Shown piece by piece: positions 16,291-24,482 of a stretch of DNA of 33,572 bases. Origin of the DNA: DATKWV01 sp035529405 (GTDB lineage: Bacteria > Planctomycetota > Phycisphaerae > Sedimentisphaerales > Anaerobacaceae). Where the stretch lies: contig DATKWV010000127.1 of assembly GCA_035529405.1 (NCBI GenBank), positions 1 to 33,572 on the forward strand. Reading direction: 5' to 3'. Every line of letters begins with the position of its first letter. Position 1 is the first letter of the stretch. A program made the position numbers and the translations under genes. The notes below the pieces were generated by a model that made no database searches, was not told where the DNA came from, and saw nothing but the letters and a program-made list of their open reading frames with translations.

Positions 16291-16871
16291 TGAGTCGCAT
16301 TGGTAAAAAACCGGTTAGTATTCCTGAAACGGTCAAGGTCGAGCACAAGAGCGGCCTGATAAAGGTTTCAGGACCACTGGGCAATCTGGAGATGAACTGT
16401 CACGCCCTGATAAAGGTTAAAGTTGACGAATCCGGACGGAAGATAGTGGTCGAGAATGAATATCCCGACGACAGGCGTCATAAGCAGCTGCACGGGACGA
16501 TGCGAGCTTTGATTGCCAACATGGTCGCAGGTGTCAGCAAAGGTTTCGCAAAGAATATGGAAATATACGGTACAGGCTACAATGTCAAGGAGCAGGGCGG
16601 CAAAGTGGTTTTTCAGATCGGCCTGTGCCACCCTGTGGAATTAAAGATTCCCGAAATCGTGAAGGTGAAGATAGTTGCTGCCGCAACACGAGGCGATGAT
16701 GTTCCTGCGAAGTTTACTCTGTCGAGTGTTGATAAAGGAGCCCTGGGACAATTTGCGGCAGAGATTCGGAAGATAAAACCGCCCGAACCTTACAAAGGCA
16801 AAGGTATTCGCTATGCCGACGAACACATACGACGCAAGGCCGGTAAAGCATTTACATCCGGAACAGCATAA
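16290..16871 (+). CDS. rplF: 50S ribosomal protein L6
   Basis: L6 (uL6), 193 aa, near the factor-binding centre. It begins MSRIGKKPVSIPETVKV and contains LHGTMRALIANMVAGVSKGF, the second-domain KPPEPYKGKGIRYADEHIRRK and a short tail. The open frame extends back to a TTG at 16275, but ATG 16290 gives the canonical start and overlaps the rpsH stop (TGATG), an arrangement typical of coupled translation. Confidence 0.98.
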   Translation: MSRIGKKPVSIPETVKVEHKSGLIKVSGPLGNLEMNCHALIKVKVDESGRKIVVENEYPDDRRHKQLHGTMRALIANMVAGVSKGFAKNMEIYGTGYNVKEQGGKVVFQIGLCHPVELKIPEIVKVKIVAAATRGDDVPAKFTLSSVDKGALGQFAAEIRKIKPPEPYKGKGIRYADEHIRRKAGKAFTSGTA

Positions 16872-16933
16872 GAACGGCAGATTACGGCAGGAACGACCCT
16901 GGAAGTTAAAAGGCAGTTTGGATTGCGGGTTTA

Positions 16934-17299
16934 ATGAGAATCGACAGGATAAAAAAAGCAGCGACGAGACGCAAGTATCACGTGCGGAAGAAGGTTTTCG
17001 GCACGGCGGACAGGCCCCGGCTGAGTATATTTCGTTCGAACAGGAATATTTACGCACAGATTATAGACGATACGGCCGGGGCGACATTAGTTTCGGCTAA
17101 CACAGCAACCAAAGGGTTGCGTGAAAAGTTCCGTGGTCGTTGTAATAAGCAGGCCAGCCAGGCGGTGGGCGAGGCGGTTGCCAAACAGGCCCTCGGCGTC
17201 GGGATTAAATGCGTTTGCTTCGACAGGAACCGCTATAAATATCACGGCAGAATCAAGGCACTTGCAGATGCTGCCAGAAAAGGCGGACTGGTTTTTTAA
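16934..17299 (+). CDS. rplR: 50S ribosomal protein L18
   Basis: L18 (uL18), 121 aa, the other main 5S rRNA binder. Typical pieces are RRKYHVRKKVFGTADRPRLS, FRSNRNIYAQIIDDTAGATL, AKQALGVGIKCVCFDRN and the C-terminal GRIKALADAARKGGLVF. It is 62 nt after rplF and followed by rpsE in the usual order. Confidence 0.98.
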   Translation: MRIDRIKKAATRRKYHVRKKVFGTADRPRLSIFRSNRNIYAQIIDDTAGATLVSANTATKGLREKFRGRCNKQASQAVGEAVAKQALGVGIKCVCFDRNRYKYHGRIKALADAARKGGLVF

Positions 17300-17326
17300 T
17301 GACTGATATTTAATGTGGAGAAAACT

Positions 17327-17851
17327 TTGACAGCAGAATTATTTCAATTACCGGCTCAGCAGGAAGACAAGCCGCTGGAAGATACGGTGGTAAAGGTGTT
17401 TCGCTGTGCGAAGGTTGTCAAGGGCGGTCGACGTTTCAGCTTTGCTGCGTTGGTGGTGGTCGGGGACCGTTCCGGCACTGTCGGGATCGGCTACGGCAAG
17501 GCCAACGAAGTACCGCTGGCGGTCGAGAAGGGTGTAAAGGACGCCAAGAAGTCGCTACATAAGATAGCGCTGGTGGGCAAGACCCTGCCGCACCAGGTTA
17601 CAGGTAAATACGGGGCTACGAAGATAACGCTGGTTCCGGCCTGTGCCGGTACCGGGGTAATCGCCGGCAGCAGCGCCCGAGCAGTGCTCGAATATGCAGG
17701 CGTACAGGACGTGCTGACCAAGGTATATGGAGGCGCATCGGCAAAAAACGTTGTCAAAGCCACGTTAAACGGATTGTTAAGGGTCCGTAACAAGGAGATG
17801 GTTGAATCACTTCGCGGCGTTCAGGTAGCAGTACGGGCCAAGCAGCAGTAG
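17327..17851 (+). CDS. rpsE: 30S ribosomal protein S5
   Basis: S5 (uS5), 174 aa from the chosen start, important for decoding accuracy and the mRNA entry pore. Conserved elements: KVFRCAKVVKGGRRFSFAAL, VVGDRSGTVGIGYGKANEVP, AVEKGVKDAKKSL, then CAGTGVIAGSSARAVLEYAG and DVLTKVYGGASAKNVVKAT. Two starts compete. GTG 17315 has no ribosome-binding site. TTG 17327 has GGAG at 17317-17320 with an ideal 6-nt gap, so I place the start there; the GTG start would add four residues. No L30 gene follows in the 89-nt gap before rplO. Confidence 0.95.
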   Translation: MTAELFQLPAQQEDKPLEDTVVKVFRCAKVVKGGRRFSFAALVVVGDRSGTVGIGYGKANEVPLAVEKGVKDAKKSLHKIALVGKTLPHQVTGKYGATKITLVPACAGTGVIAGSSARAVLEYAGVQDVLTKVYGGASAKNVVKATLNGLLRVRNKEMVESLRGVQVAVRAKQQ

Positions 17852-17940
17852 TAACCGCAAGGTCAGATTGATGTAAGAAGTGCAGGAATGTATAACTTTT
17901 TGGTGTGTTAACTCGGGAAGATTTTTTGGTGGTGATTTAG

Positions 17941-18441
17941 ATGAACAGCGGCGGAACAGGTATTGTTGCAGGTAGGGACTTCAAGAATAAGGTGTTAAGT
18001 CTCGGAAGCCGCAGGGCCGGCGTAAAGGCTCGCAAGCGGGTCGGCAGAGGCAGCGGCAGCGGTTTCGGCAAGACAAGTGGGCGAGGCCATAAGGGATGCA
18101 AAAGCAGAAGCGGCTACAAGGTGCGGTTGCTTTCCGAAGGCGGTCAAATGCCGTTATTCAGGCGGCTGCCCAAGCGGGGCTTTAACAATTATAACTTCGC
18201 CAGGCAATACGAAATAGTCAATGTATCGCAGCTGGAAAGATTCGAAGACGGGGCCGCGGTAGGTGTCGAACAATTGTCGCAGGCGGGCATGGTAAGCGGC
18301 ATCAACAGCAAGGTCAAAGTGCTCGGAGACGGCGAGCTGACAAAGAAACTGCAGGTAACGGCTCACAAGTTCAGCAAATCCGCCGAGCAGAAGATTACGG
18401 GTTGCGGAGGTTCGGTAAGAAGTGCCGCAGGCAGCAACTGA
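17941..18441 (+). CDS. rplO: 50S ribosomal protein L15
   Basis: L15 (uL15), 166 aa. Seen in RAGVKARKRVGRGSGSGFGK, SGRGHKGCKSRSG, GGQMPLFRRLPKRGFNN and the late HKFSKSAEQKITGCGGSV. The N-terminus is longer than in E. coli by about a dozen residues before the NLSL-like region (here NKVLSLGS). It normally follows rpmD; here it directly follows rpsE after 89 nt. Its stop lies 22 nt before the first arm of the structured element upstream of secY. Confidence 0.96.
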   Translation: MNSGGTGIVAGRDFKNKVLSLGSRRAGVKARKRVGRGSGSGFGKTSGRGHKGCKSRSGYKVRLLSEGGQMPLFRRLPKRGFNNYNFARQYEIVNVSQLERFEDGAAVGVEQLSQAGMVSGINSKVKVLGDGELTKKLQVTAHKFSKSAEQKITGCGGSVRSAAGSN

Positions 18442-18463
18442 CATAATGTACAGGCAAATAAAG

Positions 18464-18548
18464 TGCGTTACTGATAACGCATATGAAAATGCCGCAGTGG
18501 TTTCTGCGGAAAGGTGCGTTATCGGTTATGACGGAGAATCCGGTTTTT
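18464..18548 (+). promoter_or_regulatory. Candidate RNA switch or attenuator upstream of secY
   Basis: Three segments compete. Segment 1, TGCGTTA (18464-18470), pairs perfectly with TAACGCA (18475-18481) around a CTGA loop. The same middle segment, extended as GATAACGCA (18473-18481), also pairs perfectly over 9 bp with TGCGTTATC (18515-18523). That pairing encloses a third hairpin, CCGCAG (18492-18497) with CTGCGG (18504-18509). Just after it, CGGA-GAA-TCCG (18532-18542) is followed by GTTTTT (18543-18548), a weak terminator-like end. The layout resembles an attenuator. No known family is recognised and folding was judged by eye. Confidence 0.5.
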
Positions 18549-18575
18549 GAGACGTAATAATACAAGATAAAAAAA

Positions 18576-19931
18576 ATGCTCGGAACTGTAATCAACATAT
18601 TCAGAATCAGCGACCTGCGCAATAAAATTCTTTTTACCGTAGGGTTGTTGATAATATACAGGGTGGGTTTTCACATACCAATTCCCTGTTTCGACCAGGC
18701 AAAGATAGAAGCCGTTATGGGTACCAGGGACACAGAGAGTCCCTTCGGCAGAGCGGCAGAGTATATGCAGATGTTTACCGGGGGAACGCTTGATAGGACC
18801 AGCCTGTTCGGTCTGGGGATTATGCCGTACATTACGGCCTCGATTATACTGATGCTGTTGGGCGAGGTTGTTCCGGCACTGAAGAAACTGCGTCAGGAGG
18901 GTCAGACCGGCTACAAGAAGATACAGGAATACACCCGGTATTTGACGGTGTTTATATGTATAATCCAGGCTATGTTGTATATGAAGATGCTGGGTGTTTA
19001 TACATACGCGGGCATGTACGCGCAGGCCCTGATAATGGGTATTGTGGGTATGACAGCGGGTACGGTGTTTTTAATGTGGCTCGGTGAGCAGATAGACGAA
19101 TACGGCATAGGTAACGGGATTAGCCTGATAATAATGGCCGGCATTATTGCCAGGCTGCCGTGGGCGGTACGGATGCTGGCTGAGAATGTGGATTTGCGTG
19201 TCGGTGCGGCTCCGGGGACAATAGGGCCGGCGAAGATACTTTTCCTGATAGCTGCTTTTGTATCTGTTGTTGCCGGTGCGATACTGATAACCCAGGGACA
19301 GCGGCGGATACCGATTCAGCAGGCCAAACAGATGCGCGGCCGAAGGATGTACGGCGGCCAGAGAAGTTATTTGCCGTTGCGGGTCAATCACGGCGGGGTA
19401 ATGCCGATAATTTTCGCGTCGAGCTTCATGATTTTTCCTTCCGTGATAATTGCACAGTTAGCGAATATTGACAGGTTCAAGAATTCGGCGGTACTTGACA
19501 ATATACTGCGTGCGCTGGGTTCGACGGCCTACACGTATAACGTTTTGTATATGTTGTTGATATTCCTGTTTGCCTATTTCTGGACGACGGTGCAGTTTCA
19601 GCCCAAGGAGGTGGCCAAGAACCTGCGTGACAGCGGCAGTTTTATACCGGGGCTTCGGCCGGGGCGAAGAACAGCCGAGTATTTGGAAACCGTAATGATT
19701 AGAATAACTTATTTTGGCGCTGCGTTCCTGGCAATAATTGCAATTGTACCGCAGCTTGTTTCGATATTATTAGGGATTAATTGGCTGGTGGCGACGTTTT
19801 TAGGCGGCACGGGCCTGCTGATAGTTGTCAGTGTTTCGCTGGACCTGGTGCAGAAAATCGAAGCAAGTCTGCTGATGCGCAGCTACGACGGATTCAGCAG
19901 TTCGGGCAGGATTAAAGGAGCGTACGGATGA
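18576..19931 (+). CDS. secY: Protein translocase subunit SecY
   Basis: Inner-membrane channel of the Sec translocon, 451 aa, with about ten hydrophobic segments. The first is near residues 17-35 (ILFTVGLLIIYRVGFHIPIP). The plug and TM2 region reads FGLGIMPYITASIILMLLGE. The cytoplasmic loop RRIPIQQAKQMRGRRMYGGQ and the segment LPLRVNHGGVMPIIFASSFM are diagnostic. The C-terminal part has ATFLGGTGLLIVVSVSLDLVQKIEASLLMRSYDGF. Its TGA overlaps the adk ATG (ATGA at 19928-19931). The switch-like leader upstream would control it and the downstream genes. Confidence 0.98.
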   Translation: MLGTVINIFRISDLRNKILFTVGLLIIYRVGFHIPIPCFDQAKIEAVMGTRDTESPFGRAAEYMQMFTGGTLDRTSLFGLGIMPYITASIILMLLGEVVPALKKLRQEGQTGYKKIQEYTRYLTVFICIIQAMLYMKMLGVYTYAGMYAQALIMGIVGMTAGTVFLMWLGEQIDEYGIGNGISLIIMAGIIARLPWAVRMLAENVDLRVGAAPGTIGPAKILFLIAAFVSVVAGAILITQGQRRIPIQQAKQMRGRRMYGGQRSYLPLRVNHGGVMPIIFASSFMIFPSVIIAQLANIDRFKNSAVLDNILRALGSTAYTYNVLYMLLIFLFAYFWTTVQFQPKEVAKNLRDSGSFIPGLRPGRRTAEYLETVMIRITYFGAAFLAIIAIVPQLVSILLGINWLVATFLGGTGLLIVVSVSLDLVQKIEASLLMRSYDGFSSSGRIKGAYG

Positions 19932-20590
19932 GAATAGTTTTACTGGGCGCTCCCGGTGCCGGCAAAGGAACTCAGTGTAAACGTATTATTGACAAATACG
20001 GTCTGGTGCATCTGTCCAGCGGCGACATACTCCGCAAAGAACGGGCGGAAGGCACCGAATTGGGCAAAAAGGCAGAAAGTTATATGAATTCCGGTGCCCT
20101 TGTGCCGGATGAATTAATAGTGGAGATGATGGCCGGAGCAATCAGCAAGGCGCCGTCAACGGGATTTGTGCTTGACGGTTTTCCCAGGACGGTCAACCAG
20201 GCGAGGCAGCTTGACAAATCGCTGGCGATTATAGGGCAAAAGATAGACGCGGTGTTGAACCTTAAGGTCCAGGACCGGTTAGTAACAGAAAGAATAACCG
20301 GCAGGAGAAGCTGTCCTCAGTGCGGCGCAGTATATCATATTGAGAACCTCAGGCCGAGGACCGACGGCATATGTGATAACGACGGCGCGGAACTGATTCA
20401 GCGTCCTGACGACAGTTTTGAAGTTGTGGCTAACCGGATGAAGAATTACCACCGGCAAACGGAGCCAGTGGTTGACTATTATAAAACGAATTCCAGTGCC
20501 GGTGCATTTTATGAGTTGGATGCCGACAAAGACGCAGACCAGGTAAGTGTCGAGGTATTCGAGAAGCTGGATACTGTGGCGAAAAGTTAG
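19928..20590 (+). CDS. adk: Adenylate kinase
   Basis: Converts ATP and AMP to two ADP in the cytoplasm. 220 aa, long-lid type. The P-loop is GAPGAGKGT (residues 7-15), the AMP site includes DGFPRT (83-88), and the lid holds a probable zinc site at Cys129, Cys132, Cys149 and Asp152. The start overlaps the secY stop by four bases, so the two are translationally coupled, as in many bacteria where adk sits between secY and map. Confidence 0.98.
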   Translation: MRIVLLGAPGAGKGTQCKRIIDKYGLVHLSSGDILRKERAEGTELGKKAESYMNSGALVPDELIVEMMAGAISKAPSTGFVLDGFPRTVNQARQLDKSLAIIGQKIDAVLNLKVQDRLVTERITGRRSCPQCGAVYHIENLRPRTDGICDNDGAELIQRPDDSFEVVANRMKNYHRQTEPVVDYYKTNSSAGAFYELDADKDADQVSVEVFEKLDTVAKS

Positions 20591-20612
20591 GCTGCGATAC
20601 TTGAACGGATAA

Positions 20613-21392
20613 ATGGCTATAAGGCTCAAAAGCCGAAGAGAAATCGGGTTGATGCGCCGGGCCGGCGGTGTTGTAGCGGACGTTCTTTCAAAATTACAAG
20701 AGAATGCAAAGCCGGGCGTGACGACGGGACAGTTGGACCAAATTGCGCTGGAGATGACCGCGGATGCAGGTGCCAGGGCGCTGTTTAAGGGAGTGCGGTT
20801 TTCCAACAGGCAAAAAGCTTTTCCCGGTGCCATCTGTGCGTCACTGAACGACCAGGTCGTTCACGGGATTCCTTCCGAAAAGGTAAGACTTAAGGAAGGC
20901 GATATTCTGGGTATCGACTTCGGCATCGGCCTTGACGGCTATTGCGGCGATGCGGCTGTTACAGTCGGTATCGGGCGAATATCGCAGGACCGGCAAAAAC
21001 TTCTTGCGGTTGCACAAGAGGTTCTGCAGATAGCTGTGGCGATGTCCGGTCCCGGCGTTAAATGGAGCAGCATAGCAGCAAAGATGCAGGAACACGCCGA
21101 GTCGGCGGGCTTTTCTGTGGTAAGAGATTTTGTCGGGCATGGAATCGGCACGAGGATGCATGAAGAGCCGAAGGTGCCGAATTTTGTCAGTGAAGAGCTG
21201 CTTAGTAATGACGTTTTTCTAACGGAAGGTATGGTTATTGCGGTGGAGCCGATGATTAACGCCGGCGGCAGCGGTATTCGAACCCTGGAAGACGGATGGA
21301 CAGTCGTAACAGAGGACGGCAAATGCTCGGCACATTTTGAGCATACGATAGCGATAGTTGAAGACGGCTGTGAGGTGTTGACCCGCAGATAG
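20613..21392 (+). CDS. map: Methionine aminopeptidase, type I
   Basis: Removes the initiator methionine from new proteins. 259 aa. All five metal ligands are visible: Asp102, Asp113, His176 (in GHGIGTRMHEEP), Glu212 (VIAVEPMIN) and Glu243 (AHFEHTIAI). The substrate-pocket histidine is in QVVHGIPSE. It is 22 nt after adk and 6 nt before infA. There is no zinc-finger or SH3-binding N-terminal extension, so this is the short bacterial form. Confidence 0.98.
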   Translation: MAIRLKSRREIGLMRRAGGVVADVLSKLQENAKPGVTTGQLDQIALEMTADAGARALFKGVRFSNRQKAFPGAICASLNDQVVHGIPSEKVRLKEGDILGIDFGIGLDGYCGDAAVTVGIGRISQDRQKLLAVAQEVLQIAVAMSGPGVKWSSIAAKMQEHAESAGFSVVRDFVGHGIGTRMHEEPKVPNFVSEELLSNDVFLTEGMVIAVEPMINAGGSGIRTLEDGWTVVTEDGKCSAHFEHTIAIVEDGCEVLTRR

Positions 21393-21398
21393 TTTGCT

Positions 21399-21614
21399 AT
21401 GGTTAAAAAAGATGCAATAAAGTTAAGGGCAAAGGTTGTAGAGGTTTTGCCGAACGCGATGTTCAGAGTGGAATTAGAGAACGGCCACAGGATTCTTGCG
21501 CATGTATCAGGCAAGATGCGCATGCACTTTATCCGTATATTGCGGGGCGATACGGTTACAGTGGAGATGTCTCCATACGACCTGAACAGAGGCAGGATAG
21601 TTTTAAGGCATTAA
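21399..21614 (+). CDS. infA: Translation initiation factor IF-1
   Basis: IF-1, 71 aa, a single OB fold that binds the ribosomal A site. It reads MVKKDAIKLRAKVVEVLPNAMFRVE, then GHRILAHVSGKMRMHFIRIL and SPYDLNRGRIVLRH, matching the family throughout. It starts 6 nt after map and is followed by rpmJ, the usual arrangement. Confidence 0.97.
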   Translation: MVKKDAIKLRAKVVEVLPNAMFRVELENGHRILAHVSGKMRMHFIRILRGDTVTVEMSPYDLNRGRIVLRH

Positions 21615-21666
21615 TACCGTGCAGGATTGCGTGTACTTATTTTAACAGTTTGAGCCGGATATAAGA

Positions 21667-21780
21667 ATGAAAGTAAGAAGCTCAGTAAAACGTATATGTG
21701 AGAACTGTAAAATTGTGCGTCGCAGAGGCGTTGTGCGCGTGATTTGCACCAACGCACGGCACAAACAGCGACAAGGTTAG
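21667..21780 (+). CDS. rpmJ: 50S ribosomal protein L36, zinc-binding type
   Basis: L36 (bL36), 37 aa. It reads MKVRSSVKRICENCKIVRRR, then GVVRVICTNARHKQRQG and the stop at 21778-21780. Zinc ligands are Cys11, Cys14, Cys27 and His32. It is easily missed because of its size. Its position between infA and rpsM is canonical. Confidence 0.97.
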   Translation: MKVRSSVKRICENCKIVRRRGVVRVICTNARHKQRQG

Positions 21781-21820
21781 ATTTCAAAGGTCAGGAATTT
21801 GGTTAAGAAGAGGTTTTTTT

Positions 21821-22204
21821 ATGCCGCGTATAGTTGGTGTTGATATCCCGAATAATAAATCCATATGGATTGCATTAACGTACATTTACGGCGTAGGCCA
21901 GTGGACGTCCGAGCAGATTCTCAAGGAAGCCAAGATAGACAAGCTCACAAGAGCCGACAAGCTTGGCGAGGATGAGCTAAGCCGGATAAATCAGGTTATC
22001 GAGCGCAATTATATCACCGGAGGTCAGCTGCGCAGGCAGATTACACAGAATATCGCCCGTTTGAAGGACATAAACTGTTACAGGGGCGTTCGGCACAAGA
22101 AAGGTTTGCCCGTCAGGGGCCAGTGTACACAAAGTAACGCGCGCACTCGTAAAGGGCCGCGCAAGACCGTTGCAGGTAAAAAGAGCGTAAAGGGTGCACG
22201 TTAA
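21821..22204 (+). CDS. rpsM: 30S ribosomal protein S13
   Basis: S13 (uS13), 127 aa, which contacts the P-site tRNA and the L5 bridge. It starts MPRIVGVDIPNNKSIWIALT and has YIYGVGQWTSEQILKEA (helix-two-turn-helix) and CYRGVRHKKGLPVRGQ, then NARTRKGPRKTVAGKK. Length is normal. It opens the alpha-operon part of the cluster. Confidence 0.98.
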   Translation: MPRIVGVDIPNNKSIWIALTYIYGVGQWTSEQILKEAKIDKLTRADKLGEDELSRINQVIERNYITGGQLRRQITQNIARLKDINCYRGVRHKKGLPVRGQCTQSNARTRKGPRKTVAGKKSVKGAR

Positions 22205-22257
22205 TCAATTACATATTTTGATATTGGCGAAGATTCTGTTAAAGGATTTACTTAATA

Positions 22258-22638
22258 ATGGCTAAGGGCGGAAAAAAGAAGATAAGGAGAAATGTTGTAA
22301 AAGCCATAGCGCATATCAAGGCGACGTTCAACAATACGCTGATAACAATAACCGATTTGGACGGCGATACAATCTGTTCGAGTTCGGCAGGTTGTGTGGG
22401 TTTCAAGGGTTCGCGAAAAAGTACCGCTTTTGCAGCCCAGCAGGCTGCACGGCGCAGTGCTACAGCGGCTGTGCGCAATGGCGTTCGTGAATTGGAAATA
22501 AGAGTTAAGGGGCCCGGGCCGGGCCGTGAATCGGCGATATCGGCCCTGGAGCAGGCAGGGCTGCGTATCAGTTCCATAGAGGATGTAACGCCTTTGCCCC
22601 ACAACGGCTGCAGGCCGCCAAAGCGAAGACGAGTTTAA
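22258..22638 (+). CDS. rpsK: 30S ribosomal protein S11
   Basis: S11 (uS11), 126 aa, of the platform. AHIKATFNNTLITITDLDG, SAGCVGFKGSRKSTAFAAQQ, VKGPGPGRESAISALEQAG and the C-terminal DVTPLPHNGCRPPKRRRV are essentially invariant motifs. It is 53 nt after rpsM and 37 nt before rpsD. Confidence 0.98.
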   Translation: MAKGGKKKIRRNVVKAIAHIKATFNNTLITITDLDGDTICSSSAGCVGFKGSRKSTAFAAQQAARRSATAAVRNGVRELEIRVKGPGPGRESAISALEQAGLRISSIEDVTPLPHNGCRPPKRRRV

Positions 22639-22675
22639 GGCACATAAATTTTTTGTTGGAGAAGAATAAAAAAAC

Positions 22676-23308
22676 ATGGGACGTTATTTAGGTTCCTCCT
22701 GTAAATATTGCCGTCGTGAAGGAATAAAACTGATGCTCAAAGGTATCAGATGCGAGACGGCTAAATGTCCGATTGAGAAAAAACAGCGTAATGTTGCGCC
22801 CGGTATGCATGGATGGCGCAGGGGCAGGCAGGGAGAATATGCCGTAAGATTGCGCGAGAAGCAGAAGGTAAAAAGGTATTACGGACTTTTGGACCGGCAG
22901 TTCATGAGATATTTTCACGAGGCCGACCGCATTAAGGCTGATACCGGCAAGGTGTTGCTGCAGCTGCTCGAGAGGCGGCTTGATAACGTGGTTTATAAGC
23001 TGAATTTTGCATCTTCTCGGAAGGCTGCAAGACAATTGATAACGCACGGTCATATTTGCGTAAACGGCCGCAAGGTCGATATCAGCGATTACAGCATGAA
23101 GGTTGGTGACAAGATAACGGTAAAGAACAGCGCTAAAAGTCTCAAGAGAATAAAGCAGCAGCTTGAAGGTAATCCGAACTTTACCACACAAGGCTGGTTA
23201 CAGCTGGACCCTGCCAAGCCGCAGGCTACGGTGGTGGCACTGCCAAGCCGGGAAGATATTCAGATTCCTGTTCAAGAGGAACTTGTTGTAGAATTCTGTT
23301 CAAGGTAG
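22676..23308 (+). CDS. rpsD: 30S ribosomal protein S4, zinc-binding type
   Basis: S4 (uS4), 210 aa, a primary 16S rRNA binder; in E. coli it represses the alpha operon. The N-terminus has a zinc site with Cys9, Cys12, Cys26 and Cys31. The S4 RNA-binding domain is LERRLDNVVYKLNFASSRKA, followed by ITHGHICVNGRKVDISDY (about residues 103-140). The C-terminus ends QEELVVEFCSR, typical. A promoter for rpoA begins 4 nt after its stop. Confidence 0.98.
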   Translation: MGRYLGSSCKYCRREGIKLMLKGIRCETAKCPIEKKQRNVAPGMHGWRRGRQGEYAVRLREKQKVKRYYGLLDRQFMRYFHEADRIKADTGKVLLQLLERRLDNVVYKLNFASSRKAARQLITHGHICVNGRKVDISDYSMKVGDKITVKNSAKSLKRIKQQLEGNPNFTTQGWLQLDPAKPQATVVALPSREDIQIPVQEELVVEFCSR

Positions 23309-23311
23309 GTT

Positions 23312-23340
23312 TTGAGCCGGTGTTTTTACCTTGTTATTAT
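23312..23340 (+). promoter_or_regulatory. Internal promoter for rpoA-rplQ
   Basis: TTGAGC (23312-23317), a 17-nt spacer and TATTAT (23335-23340), with TGT just before it as an extended -10. The start would fall near 23347, about 50 nt before rpoA. It sits in the 88-nt rpsD-rpoA gap and would allow RNA polymerase alpha and L17 to be made separately from the spc and secY transcripts. Confidence 0.5.
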
Positions 23341-23396
23341 AAAGAGCAGATGACCCCTAATTTTTGACCATAGCTTATTAGTCATGGGAGGCGCGT

Positions 23397-24401
23397 ATGC
23401 GAGTTACATGGCGTGGTTTGGAGCTGCCGACACGTGTTGAGCGCGACACTACGGTATCAAGTGATAAATACGGTCGTTTCTACGTCGAGCCTTTCGAGCG
23501 TGGCTTCGGAACCACTATTGGTAACAGTCTGCGACGTGTGCTGCTTAGCTGTCTGGAAGGCAGTACCGTAACTTCGATTAAAATAGCAGGTGTAAATCAT
23601 GAGTTTACCTCCATAAAAGGTGTTATGGAGGACGTTACCGATATTGTTTTGAATGTCAAAAGTCTTGTAGTTTGTCTTCGTGACGGCGGCCCCAAAACGA
23701 TGACCGTTTCCGCAAATAAAGCAGGTGTTGTAACGGCGGCCGATATAGTTGCAGACCCGGCTATCGAGATAATAGGCAAGGATTTGGTGCTGGCGACGCT
23801 GACCGAAGACGTGGATTTTGAGATGGAAATGGTTGTTGAAAAAGGTCGCGGTTATGTGCCGAGTGCTGAGAAAATCGCCGGTACGGACAGGTTTGACCAG
23901 GAAATCGGACGGGTCATACTGGATGCGGCGTATTCACCGGTTACGAGAGTCCGGTACAAGACCGAAGATACTCGAGTGGGACGACGAACGAATTATGACA
24001 GGTTGATTCTGGAGATTTGGACAGACGGAACAATTACCCCCGAGATGGCGATTGTAGAGGCAGCCAAGATATTGCGCAAGCACATAAATCCGTTCGTACA
24101 GTATTTCGAGCTTGGGGAAGAAACCGTGGCTGAGCAGTTCACTCAGGAAATACCCCAGAAGGAGACGATTGACGAAGAGTTGATGAGTAAACTAAATACT
24201 CCCGTCGCAGAGCTGGGGCTTTCGGTAAGGAGCGGCAATTGTCTTGAGTCGATAAAGGCCGAAACTGTCGGCCAGCTTGTTAAGATGACGGAAGCGGATT
24301 TGCTGAAGATTCGCAGCTTTGGCAAGACCAGTTTACGAGAGATAAAAAGAAAACTTGCCGATATGGGTTTGTCTTTGGGAATGACGGACATAAACTATTG
24401 A
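23397..24401 (+). CDS. rpoA: RNA polymerase alpha subunit
   Basis: 334 aa. The N-terminal domain for dimerisation and assembly has GRFYVEPFERGFGTTIGNSLRRVLLS (here residues about 26-51) and EFTSIKGVMEDVTDIVLNVK. The C-terminal domain, from about residue 268, reads ELGLSVRSGNCLESIKAETV then RSFGKTSLREIKRKLADMGL; its Arg278 corresponds to the promoter-UP-element arginine of E. coli. The ribosome-binding site GGGAGG is at 23386-23391. A promoter lies in the gap upstream. Confidence 0.99.
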   Translation: MRVTWRGLELPTRVERDTTVSSDKYGRFYVEPFERGFGTTIGNSLRRVLLSCLEGSTVTSIKIAGVNHEFTSIKGVMEDVTDIVLNVKSLVVCLRDGGPKTMTVSANKAGVVTAADIVADPAIEIIGKDLVLATLTEDVDFEMEMVVEKGRGYVPSAEKIAGTDRFDQEIGRVILDAAYSPVTRVRYKTEDTRVGRRTNYDRLILEIWTDGTITPEMAIVEAAKILRKHINPFVQYFELGEETVAEQFTQEIPQKETIDEELMSKLNTPVAELGLSVRSGNCLESIKAETVGQLVKMTEADLLKIRSFGKTSLREIKRKLADMGLSLGMTDINY

Positions 24402-24482
24402 CCGTCTGAAAGATGCACCCGGCAAGCAAACAGCATCCGATGACAGAAAAAACTGAGGTTCGAAGAGGAAGGATTTAATGGT

